Source: Acidobacteriaceae bacterium (GTDB lineage Bacteria > Acidobacteriota > Terriglobia > Terriglobales > Acidobacteriaceae). Taken from it: a stretch of 54,201 bases of DNA. The stretch is from contig JASHQE010000071.1 of NCBI GenBank assembly GCA_030037705.1, forward strand, positions 1-54,201. Reading direction: 5' to 3'. How positions within the stretch are numbered: the stretch's first letter is position 1; every line of letters starts with the position of its first letter. The notes under the pieces were generated by a model. The model saw nothing but the letters and a program-made list of their open reading frames with translations, was not told the origin of the DNA and did no database searches. Shown in pieces: positions 24,887 through 33,861 of the stretch. The translations under genes were made by a program, and so were the position numbers.

Positions 24887-25549
24887 ATGAGCGATACGCC
24901 AAAGTTCGAAGTGCCAAAGTTCGAAGTGATTGACCGCCGCAAGATCAAGGCTGAGGAGGAACGGGAGGGCTATCCTGCGCCCGCGGCCGAAGCTCCGGCG
25001 CCGTCCGAAGCTCCGGCCGCGCCCGGCGCCGGACCGCGCCTGGTGGTAACTGAGAGCCGCGAAGCCGATGCAAAGAAACCGCCGGTGAGCGCGGCCGACG
25101 AGGAGCTGGCCCGGGGAACGGAATCGGATGGAACGGAACCTGATCTGCCTGCCGCGCCTACCGCCGAGGAGAGCCATCAGCAAAAAGCCGCTTATGATGC
25201 TTCGGCTGAGCGGATCGAAGACCTTATCCGCGCGCAGAACCCCGGCGTGGGCAAGCAGCCGCCGGTCAGCTTTGAGCATCTCGTCCAGCAGTTTTACGTC
25301 TCCACCATGATCCAGATGGGTGCAGGCGCGCAAGAGGGTCAGCGTGCCCGCGTCGATATCCTTGGTGCGCGCAATACCATTGATCTGCTCGGCATCCTGG
25401 CCGAAAAGACGCGCGGCAATCTCACTGCTTCCGAAGATCGTATGCTGCAATCGGTGCTGTTCGAAGTCCGCATGGCGTTTCTGGAGTTGAGCAGCATGAT
25501 CAATATGCAGAGCGTTCCGCCTCCGCCCACCAAACCAGGCAAGCGTTAG
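24887..25549 (+). CDS. DUF1844 domain protein
   Basis: The 220-residue protein has a disordered Glu/Pro/Ala-rich N-terminal half, beginning with a repeated FEVPKFEV segment, and a C-terminal helical DUF1844 domain (about 125-210) with the typical FEHLVQQFYVSTMIQMG and RVDILGARNTIDLLGILAEKT stretches. Its biochemical function is unknown. It follows ygfZ by 21 bp and precedes the MBL gene by 6 bp, so co-transcription is almost certain. Confidence 0.85.
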   Translation: MSDTPKFEVPKFEVIDRRKIKAEEEREGYPAPAAEAPAPSEAPAAPGAGPRLVVTESREADAKKPPVSAADEELARGTESDGTEPDLPAAPTAEESHQQKAAYDASAERIEDLIRAQNPGVGKQPPVSFEHLVQQFYVSTMIQMGAGAQEGQRARVDILGARNTIDLLGILAEKTRGNLTASEDRMLQSVLFEVRMAFLELSSMINMQSVPPPPTKPGKR

Positions 25550-25555
25550 CTGCGG

Positions 25556-26365
25556 ATGGAAGGCCAGCTCATCTTTCTGGGGACGGGGACTTCCATGGGA
25601 GTTCCCTCGCTCGGCTGCGCATGCACGGTCTGCACATCGGCAGACCCGCATGACAAGCGTCTGCGCCCTTCCGTGCTTGTGCGCTGGAGCGATCCGGCCT
25701 CCGGCGCGGAGCGCAACGTGGTCCGCAACGTGGTCATCGATACCGGCCCCGACTTCCGCGCGCAGGCGCTGCGCATCGGCCTGAAGCGCGTGGATGCGGT
25801 CTTCTACACGCACGGCCACGCCGATCATATCCTCGGCATGGACGATCTGCGTCCTTTAAGCTTCACGGCTGCCCGTGAAGGCGGCCCTATCCCGCTCCAC
25901 GCCTCGCCGGATACCATTGCGATTCTCGAAAAGGTCTTCGACTACACATTTTCTGCGGATGCCACGTACATCAACCGCGCCCGCGTGCGAATCAAGCCGC
26001 TCGCTGCGCACGAAATCATTCACGGGGTGGATTTTCTGCGTATTCCGGTTCGCCACGGCCAGCAGGAGATTGACGGATTTCGTTTTGGCAACGCCGCGTA
26101 CCTCACAGACGTAAGCATGATTCCCGACTCGAGTTTTGCGTTGCTTGAAGGCTTGGACGTGCTGGTGCTTTCGGCGCTGCGTCACACGCCGCACCCGAGC
26201 CACGCGACCGTCGAGCAGGCGCTCGGCTGGGCGCAGCGCATCGGCGCACGGCAAACCTGGTTTACGCACATCGCCCACGACCTGGGCCACGAAGAGACCA
26301 ACTGTATGCTGCCTGCGAATGTGAAGCTGGCGTACGACGGGCTGAGCGTGCCCATAGCGCTATGA
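25556..26365 (+). CDS. MBL-fold metallohydrolase (PhnP-like)
   Basis: A 269-residue metallo-beta-lactamase-fold hydrolase. The HxHxDH zinc motif is HGHADH (about 85-90), followed by GMDDLRPL, which resembles PhnP cyclic phosphodiesterases and other cyclic-nucleotide or phosphoester hydrolases. An early Cys cluster (LGCACTVCTSADP) is also typical of the PhnP group and may bind a structural zinc. Later ligands lie in VRHGQ, LTDVSM and HTPHPSH. No phn genes are nearby, so a C-P lyase role is unlikely. Its stop overlaps the ribF start by 4 bases. Confidence 0.88.
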   Translation: MEGQLIFLGTGTSMGVPSLGCACTVCTSADPHDKRLRPSVLVRWSDPASGAERNVVRNVVIDTGPDFRAQALRIGLKRVDAVFYTHGHADHILGMDDLRPLSFTAAREGGPIPLHASPDTIAILEKVFDYTFSADATYINRARVRIKPLAAHEIIHGVDFLRIPVRHGQQEIDGFRFGNAAYLTDVSMIPDSSFALLEGLDVLVLSALRHTPHPSHATVEQALGWAQRIGARQTWFTHIAHDLGHEETNCMLPANVKLAYDGLSVPIAL

Positions 26366-27339
26366 ACGAACCTGCCGGCATGACATCCGATGCGGCTTCC
26401 GTGCCCGTCTTCCGCTCGCTGGAGGAGATCCCCGCCGGGTTCGGTCCCTCTGTGGCCGCGATCGGCAACTTCGATGGCGTGCATCTGGGGCATCACGAGA
26501 TTCTTTCCGCCGTGACTCAGGAAGCGCGCGCACGGGGAGCGCGCGCCATCGCCATTACCTTTGATCCGCATCCGGAGCAGGTTCTGCGTCCGGCGCGGGC
26601 TCCGCAACTCATTACGCCGCTTGCGGAACGCGTGCGTCTGCTGGCTGAGACCGGGGTCGATGCCGTTCTGGTGCTTCCCTTCGATGCGGCGCTTGCGCAA
26701 CTGGAAGCGCGGGATTTTGTGCAGAAGATTCTCGTGGGCGCACTCGGCATCTGCGGCGTGCACGAGGGCGAAAACTTTCGCTTCGGTCACGGGGCCAAGG
26801 CGGACATTCGTGCATTGGAGGCATTCGGCGCCGAGTTCGGCTTCACGGTGCATGTCCATCCAGCAGTCCTCGTGCGCGGGCTCGAAGTTTCAAGCTCTGC
26901 GATTCGCGCGCTCGTCGCCGCAGGCGACATGCGCCGCGCCCGCTGGATGCTGGGCCGGCCTTTTGCCGTGCTCTCCGCGCCTGCGCGTGGGCGCGGTATC
27001 GGCAGCAAGCTGCTGGTGCCCACGGTGAATCTCGCCCCTTATGACGGTCTGCTGCCTGCCTTCGGCGTCTACGTGACCTGCTTCACGATCGCCGGCCGCC
27101 GGTTCGAATCTGTATCCAACGTCGGCAACCGGCCTACCTTCGGGGAAGCGTCTTTCGCGGTCGAGTCGCACATCCTCAACTTCGAGCCGGTGGATTTAAG
27201 CCAGGACACGCCGCTTGAGCTCAAGTTCCTGCTGCGCCTGCGCGGCGAGATTAAATTCTCCTCGCCCGAAGCGCTGAAGGCACAGATCATGAAGGACGTG
27301 GCGCGTGCGCAGCGGTATTTCCGGCTTTGCCGCAGTTGA
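26362..27339 (+). CDS. ribF: Bifunctional riboflavin kinase / FAD synthetase
   Basis: RibF converts riboflavin to FMN and FAD. The 325-residue protein begins at an ATGA overlap with the MBL gene. The N-terminal adenylyltransferase domain has GNFDGVHLGHH (the HxGH nucleotide-binding motif) and the later SSSAIRALV signature; the C-terminal kinase domain has RGIGSKLLVPTVNL, NVGNRPTFG and LKFLLRLRGEIKFSS. Length and motif order are normal. It closes the ygfZ operon. No FMN riboswitch precedes it. Confidence 0.96.
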   Translation: MNEPAGMTSDAASVPVFRSLEEIPAGFGPSVAAIGNFDGVHLGHHEILSAVTQEARARGARAIAITFDPHPEQVLRPARAPQLITPLAERVRLLAETGVDAVLVLPFDAALAQLEARDFVQKILVGALGICGVHEGENFRFGHGAKADIRALEAFGAEFGFTVHVHPAVLVRGLEVSSSAIRALVAAGDMRRARWMLGRPFAVLSAPARGRGIGSKLLVPTVNLAPYDGLLPAFGVYVTCFTIAGRRFESVSNVGNRPTFGEASFAVESHILNFEPVDLSQDTPLELKFLLRLRGEIKFSSPEALKAQIMKDVARAQRYFRLCRS

Positions 27340-27743
27340 CATTCCCGCCCTGTTGGCCGTCCTCCAGGCATCTCACAGATTTTTTGCCGCTTTGGGACGG
27401 CGGCTCCCGATGCCCCGCCCATGCTGACAACCCAGGCACTTAACGCGAAATGGTCATTGACGCGCCAATTTGGCTTCCAGTAGCATGGCGCTAACTCAGA
27501 TACTGCAGTCTTTAGGTAACGCGACTCGACAGACTTCAAACGCAGAACCGCTCCCCCGCTCTGAAGTTCACCCTCGCCGAGGATGACGCATCACGCACAG
27601 ATGGGGTATGGCCGTTCGCGATGTCGCATGTACGGATTCGGCGGAGCAGCCATTTTTATTGCTGCAAATAGCTGATCCCTTTGTACCAGCGCTGGTTCAT
27701 GCATTGAAATGACCCAGCCAGGCGGATTCGCCAGGAGACCTCT
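27340..27743. other. Intergenic region without recognisable content
   Basis: About 400 bases between ribF and the lipoprotein gene. I see no reading frame with a ribosome site, no tRNA and no strong hairpin. It presumably carries the lipoprotein promoter. Confidence 0.35.
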
Positions 27744-28418
27744 ATGCGTTATCGTTCTCTGTTGGGTATATCGCTGCTTGCATGCGCTCTGGTGCCGTTC
27801 ACAAGCTGCACCAGTTCCCCTTCCCTGACTTCGATTGTGATCACTCCCAGTACGTATACGATCACGCTGGCGACAAGTGAATCCGGGTGTGGTTACTACG
27901 GAGGCTATTGGAGCTATGAGGCTACGGGGTACTATACGCACCCCGGCCATACTGCAAAGACGGAGGACATCACCGACCAGGTCACCTGGACCTCCCTGGC
28001 TCCGATCATGGTCACCATAAGCAGTACCGGAGTTGCCACGCCTACAGGATGCGCGACGGGAACCTCGCAGATCACAGCAAGTGCGCCCGGGTTTAACGGC
28101 ACGATTATCGGCGCTTCGACATTCACTGTTCAATTGCCGGCGTCAAGTGACGTAGGCCGTGTGACGCAGCTCTCAATCGTTCCTTCTCAGAACCAGGCAG
28201 TTCCATTTGCGGTGACGGGAAAGACCGCAGACGGGGGCACGGTGGATGTAACGGATCACGTGACCTGGTCCTCAAGCAACCCGCAGGCAGCTACGATTGA
28301 CGAAAATACCGGAGCCGTCACGATGATCAGCGCCGGCAAGACAACGATAACGGCCATTTATACCAATGCCGACGGTGGCATGGCGATGGGCACCAAGGCA
28401 CTGACGGTAGCTCCATAG
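27744..28418 (+). CDS. Lipoprotein with two bacterial Ig-like (BIG2) domains
   Basis: The 224-residue product has a lipoprotein signal peptide with lipobox FTSC (Cys22). Two Ig-like repeats follow, each with the BIG2 pattern (LTSIVITPSTYTIT ... DQVTWTS ... GVATPTGCATGTSQITA; then TQLSIVP ... DHVTWSSSNPQAATID ... GKTTITAIY). The first domain carries a Gly/Tyr-rich insertion (CGYYGGYWSYEATGYYTH). Such domains bind or build surface structures; no ligand can be named. GGAGAC lies upstream of the ATG. Confidence 0.8.
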   Translation: MRYRSLLGISLLACALVPFTSCTSSPSLTSIVITPSTYTITLATSESGCGYYGGYWSYEATGYYTHPGHTAKTEDITDQVTWTSLAPIMVTISSTGVATPTGCATGTSQITASAPGFNGTIIGASTFTVQLPASSDVGRVTQLSIVPSQNQAVPFAVTGKTADGGTVDVTDHVTWSSSNPQAATIDENTGAVTMISAGKTTITAIYTNADGGMAMGTKALTVAP

Positions 28419-28474
28419 CACCAGACGCGTAAAACGGGACAGAACACTTCTTGACTCCAGTGTGAGATAGCAGG

Positions 28475-28498
28475 AAAGCCGCTCTTCGGGCGGCTTTT
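28475..28498 (+). terminator. Rho-independent terminator after the lipoprotein gene
   Basis: AAGCCGC, loop TCTTCGG, GCGGCTT, then TT (28476-28498). A compact GC-rich stem with a TTCG-type loop and a short T-run, 58 bases after the stop codon. Confidence 0.75.
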
Positions 28499-28594
28499 CC
28501 GCGTTTGAGGATGAAGTTTGAGATGCGGTCACGGGGTTCCGGCGGAGCGCGGCCCGCCTTGAAGGCGAGCCGGTTTTTGCGGGCCGCTTTGGCA

Positions 28595-28714
28595 GGTAGT
28601 GGCTCAGTTTGAACGCACATTCTTCAGGGGCTAAAGCCCGCCGTTCATTTGCGTGATTTCGGCACGACTAAAGTCATGCCCCGTTACAAAGCAAATTGAA
28701 ACTGAGCCACTACT
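28595..28714. mobile_element. Element E: type I two-hairpin core with 8-bp target duplication
   Basis: CTTTGGCA occurs directly on both sides (28587-28594 and 28715-28722). The ends are GGTAGTGGCTCAGTTT and, on the complement, AGTAGTGGCTCAGTTT. The core has GGGCT-aa-AGCCC and GGCACGACT-aa-AGTCATGCC. No gene is inside. An 8-bp duplication suggests an ISL3-, IS66- or IS1595-like transposase acting in trans (inference). Confidence 0.75.
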
Positions 28715-28770
28715 CTTTGGCAGGGACATGAGTCGGCGGCATTTAGACTGGTAAGGTCCGCCTGAACGTG

Positions 28771-29982
28771 ATGACCCACCGGTTTGGAGCCCTTCGCCGC
28801 TTTCGTTTCAATCGGCCGCAGCGCATTGCGGCGGCGATGCTGGCAATCTTCCTCCTACAGGGACTTTGGATCACGGCGCACCAGACGCTCACCGATCGCG
28901 ATTACCAATATGCGCGGTGCGGCCGCGAGACGTGGGAGCGGCCCTCGGCGCTCGCGGGTTATTACACCAGTTGCGGCAATATCCATGATGGGATTCTGGC
29001 GTACCGGTTGGCCGGGCTGCCGCTCACATTGAACCTGCTGGCTGAGCGCGGCCTGGATTGGTTTCGCAAGCCCGAAAACAAAGTTGTGCAAACGGGTGGA
29101 GAACTGAATATATGGGAGCTGCGCCACCAGATGACGCATATCCTGCTGCTGCTGCGGCTGCCGTTTCTCTTCGCCGGGTGCGTACTGGGCGGGTGTATCT
29201 GGTGGGTGACGCGGCGGCTTTACGGCAATCTTGGCGGTTACACAGCATTGGCGCTCTATTGCTTTTGTCCCGCGATGCTGAAAGCGTGTGTTTCGCCTAA
29301 TACGGAAGGCCTCGCGGCGCTGGGCGTCTACGGCGGCATCTACACCTGCATCGGCGTGGCCCACGCCATGCAGGGGCCGCGCCGCAAATGGCGGCCGAGA
29401 CTCATCCTGCTCACGGTGCTTTTTGGGCTGGCTGCCGCCTCGCACATTGCAGCTTTGCCGGTGACAGCGGTGCTGGGTCTACTCCTGATGCTCTGGGTGG
29501 CGGAAGGCCACAGGAGCCAGGCGCTGCCGGTAATTTTGGCGGCGTGTTGCGGCGCGCTTGCGTTGCTTTTTGCGGGCTACGGATTTTCACCCGACGCCTT
29601 CAGTTATGTCTTTCGCTCTGCCGCGGGATTTCTCTGGTTCTCCGCCGATCCCGCCCGGCGTTTTTTCTCGACGTTCGCGGAAGCCGGAGTCACAGTGGCC
29701 GCAGGCGCGGCTTGCGCGCTCTATCTCGCATTGCGCAGATCCCGTTACTTCGGCAACACGGCTCCATTGCTTTGCGCTGGGGTCTGCATGGCGCTGATCA
29801 TGACGGGCACGCCGGGAAGCCCTTGGATGTGGTCGCTGCCGTTTGTCTTCACGTTCACGGGCGGCGTCTTTGCTGACGCATACGAGAGCCCGCGAAGCCG
29901 GCTTGCCGTGGCCGCAGCAGGAGCCATTGTCGCGTTACAGGCCGTGCTTTGCGTGCTGAATTTGCCCGCGCTGATCGGCTGA
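28771..29982 (+). CDS. Polytopic membrane protein, possible GT-C glycosyltransferase
   Basis: About 403 residues with roughly nine to ten hydrophobic segments. A GTG directly precedes the ATG chosen here. The first helix (RIAAAMLAIFLLQGLWI) is followed by an extracytoplasmic loop containing DRDYQYARCGRETWERP and the SCGNIHDGILAYR stretch. An acidic first loop followed by many helices is how GT-C enzymes (dolichyl-phosphate-mannose or ArnT type) are built, but no decisive motif is seen, so this stays tentative. It stands alone between element E and gyrA. Confidence 0.6.
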   Translation: MTHRFGALRRFRFNRPQRIAAAMLAIFLLQGLWITAHQTLTDRDYQYARCGRETWERPSALAGYYTSCGNIHDGILAYRLAGLPLTLNLLAERGLDWFRKPENKVVQTGGELNIWELRHQMTHILLLLRLPFLFAGCVLGGCIWWVTRRLYGNLGGYTALALYCFCPAMLKACVSPNTEGLAALGVYGGIYTCIGVAHAMQGPRRKWRPRLILLTVLFGLAAASHIAALPVTAVLGLLLMLWVAEGHRSQALPVILAACCGALALLFAGYGFSPDAFSYVFRSAAGFLWFSADPARRFFSTFAEAGVTVAAGAACALYLALRRSRYFGNTAPLLCAGVCMALIMTGTPGSPWMWSLPFVFTFTGGVFADAYESPRSRLAVAAAGAIVALQAVLCVLNLPALIG

Positions 29983-30116
29983 GACAGGCAGCCATTTCCG
30001 CATTCAATCGAAGGCCGGCCGAGAGCATTTCCGGCACCGGTTTCAACCTCGTTTTCCACTTCGATTCATTCTTCATAAACCCATGCAAAACAATAAGTTA
30101 TTTAAGCCAATCCGCC

Positions 30117-30146
30117 TTGCTAAAAGGTCTTCCTAACGCATAAAAT
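30117..30146 (+). promoter_or_regulatory. Candidate sigma70-type promoter for gyrA
   Basis: TTGCTA (30117-30122) and TAAAAT (30141-30146), with an 18-base spacer, in a locally A+T-rich stretch 80 bases upstream of the gyrA start. Confidence 0.45.
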
Positions 30147-30226
30147 AGTCCTATAAGCTTGCGGACCCGGCCCTTCCTTTTCCGGACATTTTTTGCCGCC
30201 TTCCAACTGGCTTAGAAAACCTTCTT

Positions 30227-33055
30227 ATGGCAGACGATCAGAACCCTCAGCTTCCTCTTGATGGCGGCGTGCCGCCTAACAGCGGGTCGAGCCTTGTCCC
30301 GATCAACATCGAAGAGGAGATGCGCCGCTCCTATCTCGACTACTCGATGAGCGTCATCATCGGGCGAGCGCTACCCGACGCGCGCGACGGCCTCAAGCCG
30401 GTACACCGGCGCGTGCTCTACACCATGAGCGAGATGGGCCTCGAGCACAACAAAAAGTACACCAAGTGCGCCAAGGTGGTGGGCCAGGCCATGGGCGTCT
30501 ACCACCCGCACGGCGATTCGGCCATCTACGACACGCTGGTCCGCATGGCGCAGCCCTTCTCGCTGCGCTACCCGCTGGTCGACGGGCAGGGCAACTTCGG
30601 CTCGGTGGATGGCGATCCGCCCGCGGCCATGCGCTACACCGAGTGCCGCATGGAACGCATTGCCGGCGAGCTGCTGGCCGACATCGAGATGGAGACCGTG
30701 GATTTGGTGCCGAACTACGACGAGTCCACGCTCGAGCCTACCGTGCTGCCCACGCGCCTTCCCAACCTGATCGTGAATGGATCGAGCGGCATTGCGGTGG
30801 GCATGGCGACCAACATTCCGCCGCACAACCTGACTGAAATTGTGAATGCGGCCATCGATCTGGTCAAGAATCCGAAGGCGGGCCTGATCGAAGTGCTCAA
30901 GCATGTGCAGGGCCCGGACTTCCCCACTGGCGGCTTTCTCTATGGCAGGGCCGGCATCGCGCAGGCCTACAAAACCGGCCGCGGCCGCTTCATGATGCGC
31001 GCCCGCGTGGCCATGGAGAACCTGACCAAGGAAAAGCAGGCGATCATCGTTACCGAGATCCCGTACCAGGTAAACAAGGCCAAGCTCATCGAGCGCATCG
31101 CCGAGCTGGTGAACGAGAAGATCGTCGATGATATCGCCGACGTGCGCGATGAGAGCGATCGCGACGGCATGCGTGTGGTTATCGAGCTCAAGCGCAGCGC
31201 GCAGCCGGAGATTGTGCTTAACCAGCTCTACAAGCACACGCAGATGCAGGAGAGCTTCTCGATGATCTTCCTGGCCGTGGTCAACGGCCAGCCGCGGGAG
31301 CTGGGTCTCGATGCGGCGATTCGCGTCTTCATCGATCACCGCATCGACGTGGTGCAGCGCCGCACCGTCTATCTGCTGCGTAAGGCGCGCGAACGCGAGC
31401 ACATTCTCGAAGGCCTCAAGATCGCGCTTGACAATCTCGATACGGTGATCCGCATCATTCGCAGTTCAAGTTCGCGCGCGAACGCACGCGAGAACCTTTA
31501 TGCGTGGGGCAAGGGCAACGAGATCGTGATCAACCTCGACCGCGAGCGGCTGCCGGGCGAAGAGCGCGGCCTCACGTTGCGGCAGATCGATGCCATCCTC
31601 GAGCTGCAGCTCTACCGGCTCACACAGCTCTCCATCGACGAGTTGCTGAACGAGTTGAAACAGGTGCGCGAGCGCATCGCCGAGTATGAAGAGATTCTCG
31701 CGAGCGATGCCAAGCTGCGCTCGGTGATCATCAAGGAGCTCGAAGAGGTCCGCGACAGGTACGGCGACAAGAGGCGCACGGAGATCATCGATGAAAGCGC
31801 CGAACTGCAGCTCGAAGACCTGATCGCCGACGAGCAGGTAGCCGTGACGGTCAGTCATCAGGGCTACCTGAAGCGCACGCCGATCTCTACTTATCGCCAG
31901 CAGCGGCGCGGCGGCGCGGGACGCACGGGCATGAAGACCCGCGAAGAGGACTTCGTCTCGCAGCTCATCGTGGACTCGACCCACGCCTATCTGCTCTGCT
32001 TTACCAACACCGGCCGCGTCTATTGGCTCAAGGTCTACGAGATTCCCGACGTGGGCGCAGCGGGCAAAGGCAAGTCCATCCAGAGCCTGCTCGACCTGCA
32101 GCCCGGCGAGAATGTGCGCGCCATTCTGCCGGTGCGCGATCTTGAGGAAGAGGGCAAGTACATCTTCTTCGCCACGCGCAACGGCATTGTCAAGAAGACT
32201 CCTCTCAAAGACTTCTCCAACGTGATGGCACGGGGCATTATCGCCATCGCCATCGACAAGGATGATGATCTGGTCACCGCCGGACTCACCAACGGCAAGC
32301 AGTACATCTTCCTGGCCACGCGTGAGGGCATGGCCATCCGTTTCCAGGAAGAGTACGATCCCGAGCGCAGCGGCATCGGCCTGCGTCCCATGGGCCGCAA
32401 CGCCGCCGGCAACAAAGGCATCTCGCTCAAGAAGGGTGATTATGTCATCGGCGCAGCCATCACTGATTCCGACGAGACGCGCGATACCGAACGCGACGAG
32501 TGCGCCAAAGCTCGCGGCCTCAGCGACAAGCTTGCCGCCCTGCGCAAGGCCTACGATTCCGCGCGGGATGCGCTGCAGAAGGCGCGCGAAGACCGCCGTA
32601 ACGGTTCACCCGACGACGAAAAGCTCAAGGCAAGGGAAAAGAACGCGGAGAAGGCCCTGGAAGACGCCGAAAAGGCGCTCAAGGAGCTCGACGAAAAGCT
32701 CTGCGTCACGCAGTCGCTTATTCTTACCGTCACGGAGAACGGCTTCGGCAAGCGTACCGATGTAGACGAGTATCGCCTCACGGCGCGTGGCGCGCAGGGC
32801 GTCAATAACCTGAAGGCAACGCCCAAGGTCGGCAAGACTTCGTCCATCCTGCTCGTCAACGAAAACTCGGAGCTCATGGTCATCAGCCAGTTCGGCAAGA
32901 TCATCCGCATCGACACCAAGCAGGTGCGTGCGGCCGGACGCGCCACGCAAGGCGTGCGTCTGTTGAATCTTGAGCCTGAGGACAAGGTCGCAGCCGCGGT
33001 GATCATTCCGCCGGAAGAGGTGAGCAAAGACGACGAGCCGACGCTGTTGCAGTGA
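30227..33055 (+). CDS. gyrA: DNA gyrase subunit A with an inserted charged helical segment
   Basis: GyrA cuts and rejoins DNA in the gyrase A2B2 complex. The protein has 942 residues, longer than the usual 820-880. The catalytic Tyr137 is in [10 protein letters not shown]. The quinolone-pocket residues Ser98 and Asp102 (GDSAIYDT) are the wild-type, drug-sensitive kind. Two departures: the GyrA box reads QRRGGAG (559-565) instead of QRRGG(K/R)G, and an 85-residue highly charged, Ala/Lys/Glu/Asp-rich segment (about 746-830) interrupts the C-terminal beta-pinwheel between GDYVIGAAI and [14 protein letters not shown]. The insertion keeps the frame and looks helical. menG follows at once. Confidence 0.96.
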   Translation: MADDQNPQLPLDGGVPPNSGSSLVPINIEEEMRRSYLDYSMSVIIGRALPDARDGLKPVHRRVLYTMSEMGLEHNKKYTKCAKVVGQAMGVYHPHGDSAIYDTLVRMAQPFSLRYPLVDGQGNFGSVDGDPPAAMRYTECRMERIAGELLADIEMETVDLVPNYDESTLEPTVLPTRLPNLIVNGSSGIAVGMATNIPPHNLTEIVNAAIDLVKNPKAGLIEVLKHVQGPDFPTGGFLYGRAGIAQAYKTGRGRFMMRARVAMENLTKEKQAIIVTEIPYQVNKAKLIERIAELVNEKIVDDIADVRDESDRDGMRVVIELKRSAQPEIVLNQLYKHTQMQESFSMIFLAVVNGQPRELGLDAAIRVFIDHRIDVVQRRTVYLLRKAREREHILEGLKIALDNLDTVIRIIRSSSSRANARENLYAWGKGNEIVINLDRERLPGEERGLTLRQIDAILELQLYRLTQLSIDELLNELKQVRERIAEYEEILASDAKLRSVIIKELEEVRDRYGDKRRTEIIDESAELQLEDLIADEQVAVTVSHQGYLKRTPISTYRQQRRGGAGRTGMKTREEDFVSQLIVDSTHAYLLCFTNTGRVYWLKVYEIPDVGAAGKGKSIQSLLDLQPGENVRAILPVRDLEEEGKYIFFATRNGIVKKTPLKDFSNVMARGIIAIAIDKDDDLVTAGLTNGKQYIFLATREGMAIRFQEEYDPERSGIGLRPMGRNAAGNKGISLKKGDYVIGAAITDSDETRDTERDECAKARGLSDKLAALRKAYDSARDALQKAREDRRNGSPDDEKLKAREKNAEKALEDAEKALKELDEKLCVTQSLILTVTENGFGKRTDVDEYRLTARGAQGVNNLKATPKVGKTSSILLVNENSELMVISQFGKIIRIDTKQVRAAGRATQGVRLLNLEPEDKVAAAVIIPPEEVSKDDEPTLLQ

Positions 33056-33099
33056 AGCCGGGGTTGCTGACATCTTCTATGATGAGGATCGACTACACG

Positions 33100-33861
33100 A
33101 TGTCCGCAACCGGAGCCAAACCGATCGGAGCAGCCAATGAAGCCGGCGCTGCGCTGGCCGTGCGGCAGATGTTCGATGCGATTGCGCCGCGTTACGATCT
33201 TCTGAACCACGTGCTCTCGGCCAGTGTGGACCGCCTCTGGTGGCGCCGCGCCGCGCGGCGGTTCCGCGAGGTGCTCGCCCGGCCGGAAGCGGCCATCCTC
33301 GACATCTGTTGCGGCACGGGCGACATGACCATGGCGCTCATGAAGCATCGACCTCCGAACGCGCAGCCTGTTCTTGCCGCGGATTTTGCGCGCGGCATGT
33401 TAGAGCGTGGAGCACATAAGTTCTGCCGTCATGATGTGCGCGTGATCGAGGCTGACGCACTGCATCTGCCGCTCCGTAACGAGTCGCTCAATCTCATCGT
33501 GACGGCATTCGGGTTCCGGAACCTCGCCAATTACGAGGCCGGATTGCGCGAGTTCCATCGCGTGCTCAAACCCGGCGGCCAACTGGGCATTCTCGAATTC
33601 AGTGAACCCGGCGGAGTCTTTGGAAAGGCCTACGCGGTCTACTTCCGGCATGTGCTTCCGGCGATTGGCCGCATCTTCTGCGGCAAAGACGGACCGTATC
33701 GTTATCTGCCTGCGTCGGTGGGCAGCTTTCCTCCGCCGGCCGAGATGCTGGACCTGATGCAATCGGCAGGCTATATGGAATGCGCATGGCAGCCTTACAC
33801 GTTCGGCGTCGCCGGCTTGTACACGGCCACGCGAACATCCGTAATCGAGAGCCTGCTATGA
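33100..33861 (+). CDS. menG: Demethylmenaquinone methyltransferase (UbiE/MenG family)
   Basis: Catalyses the last C-methylation of menaquinone (or ubiquinone) using SAM. I chose ATG 33100 because the protein then starts just before the conserved VRQMFDAIAPRYDLLNHVLS; upstream in-frame starts at 33052-33082 are possible. The product has 253 residues. Motif I ILDICCGTGDM, the FGFRN family signature and the RVLKPGGQLGILEFS motif are present. No other men genes are in the window. It directly follows gyrA and its stop overlaps the next start (ATGA). Confidence 0.92.
   Translation: MSATGAKPIGAANEAGAALAVRQMFDAIAPRYDLLNHVLSASVDRLWWRRAARRFREVLARPEAAILDICCGTGDMTMALMKHRPPNAQPVLAADFARGMLERGAHKFCRHDVRVIEADALHLPLRNESLNLIVTAFGFRNLANYEAGLREFHRVLKPGGQLGILEFSEPGGVFGKAYAVYFRHVLPAIGRIFCGKDGPYRYLPASVGSFPPPAEMLDLMQSAGYMECAWQPYTFGVAGLYTATRTSVIESLL

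Noticed and set aside
23573-25828. A 751-codon open frame on the minus strand opposite ygfZ, DUF1844 and the MBL gene
   Set aside because: It overlaps three well-supported genes, has no family motif, and such long antisense frames are expected from GC-rich third positions.
27560-27640. Cyclic-di-GMP riboswitch before the lipoprotein gene, suggested by TCACGCACAGATGGGG
   Set aside because: The rest of the GEMM consensus, including the paired stems and tetraloop receptor, is absent.
30371-31402. A 343-codon open frame antisense to gyrA
   Set aside because: It lies wholly inside gyrA and its product is His/Arg/Leu-rich without domain features, typical of a composition shadow.
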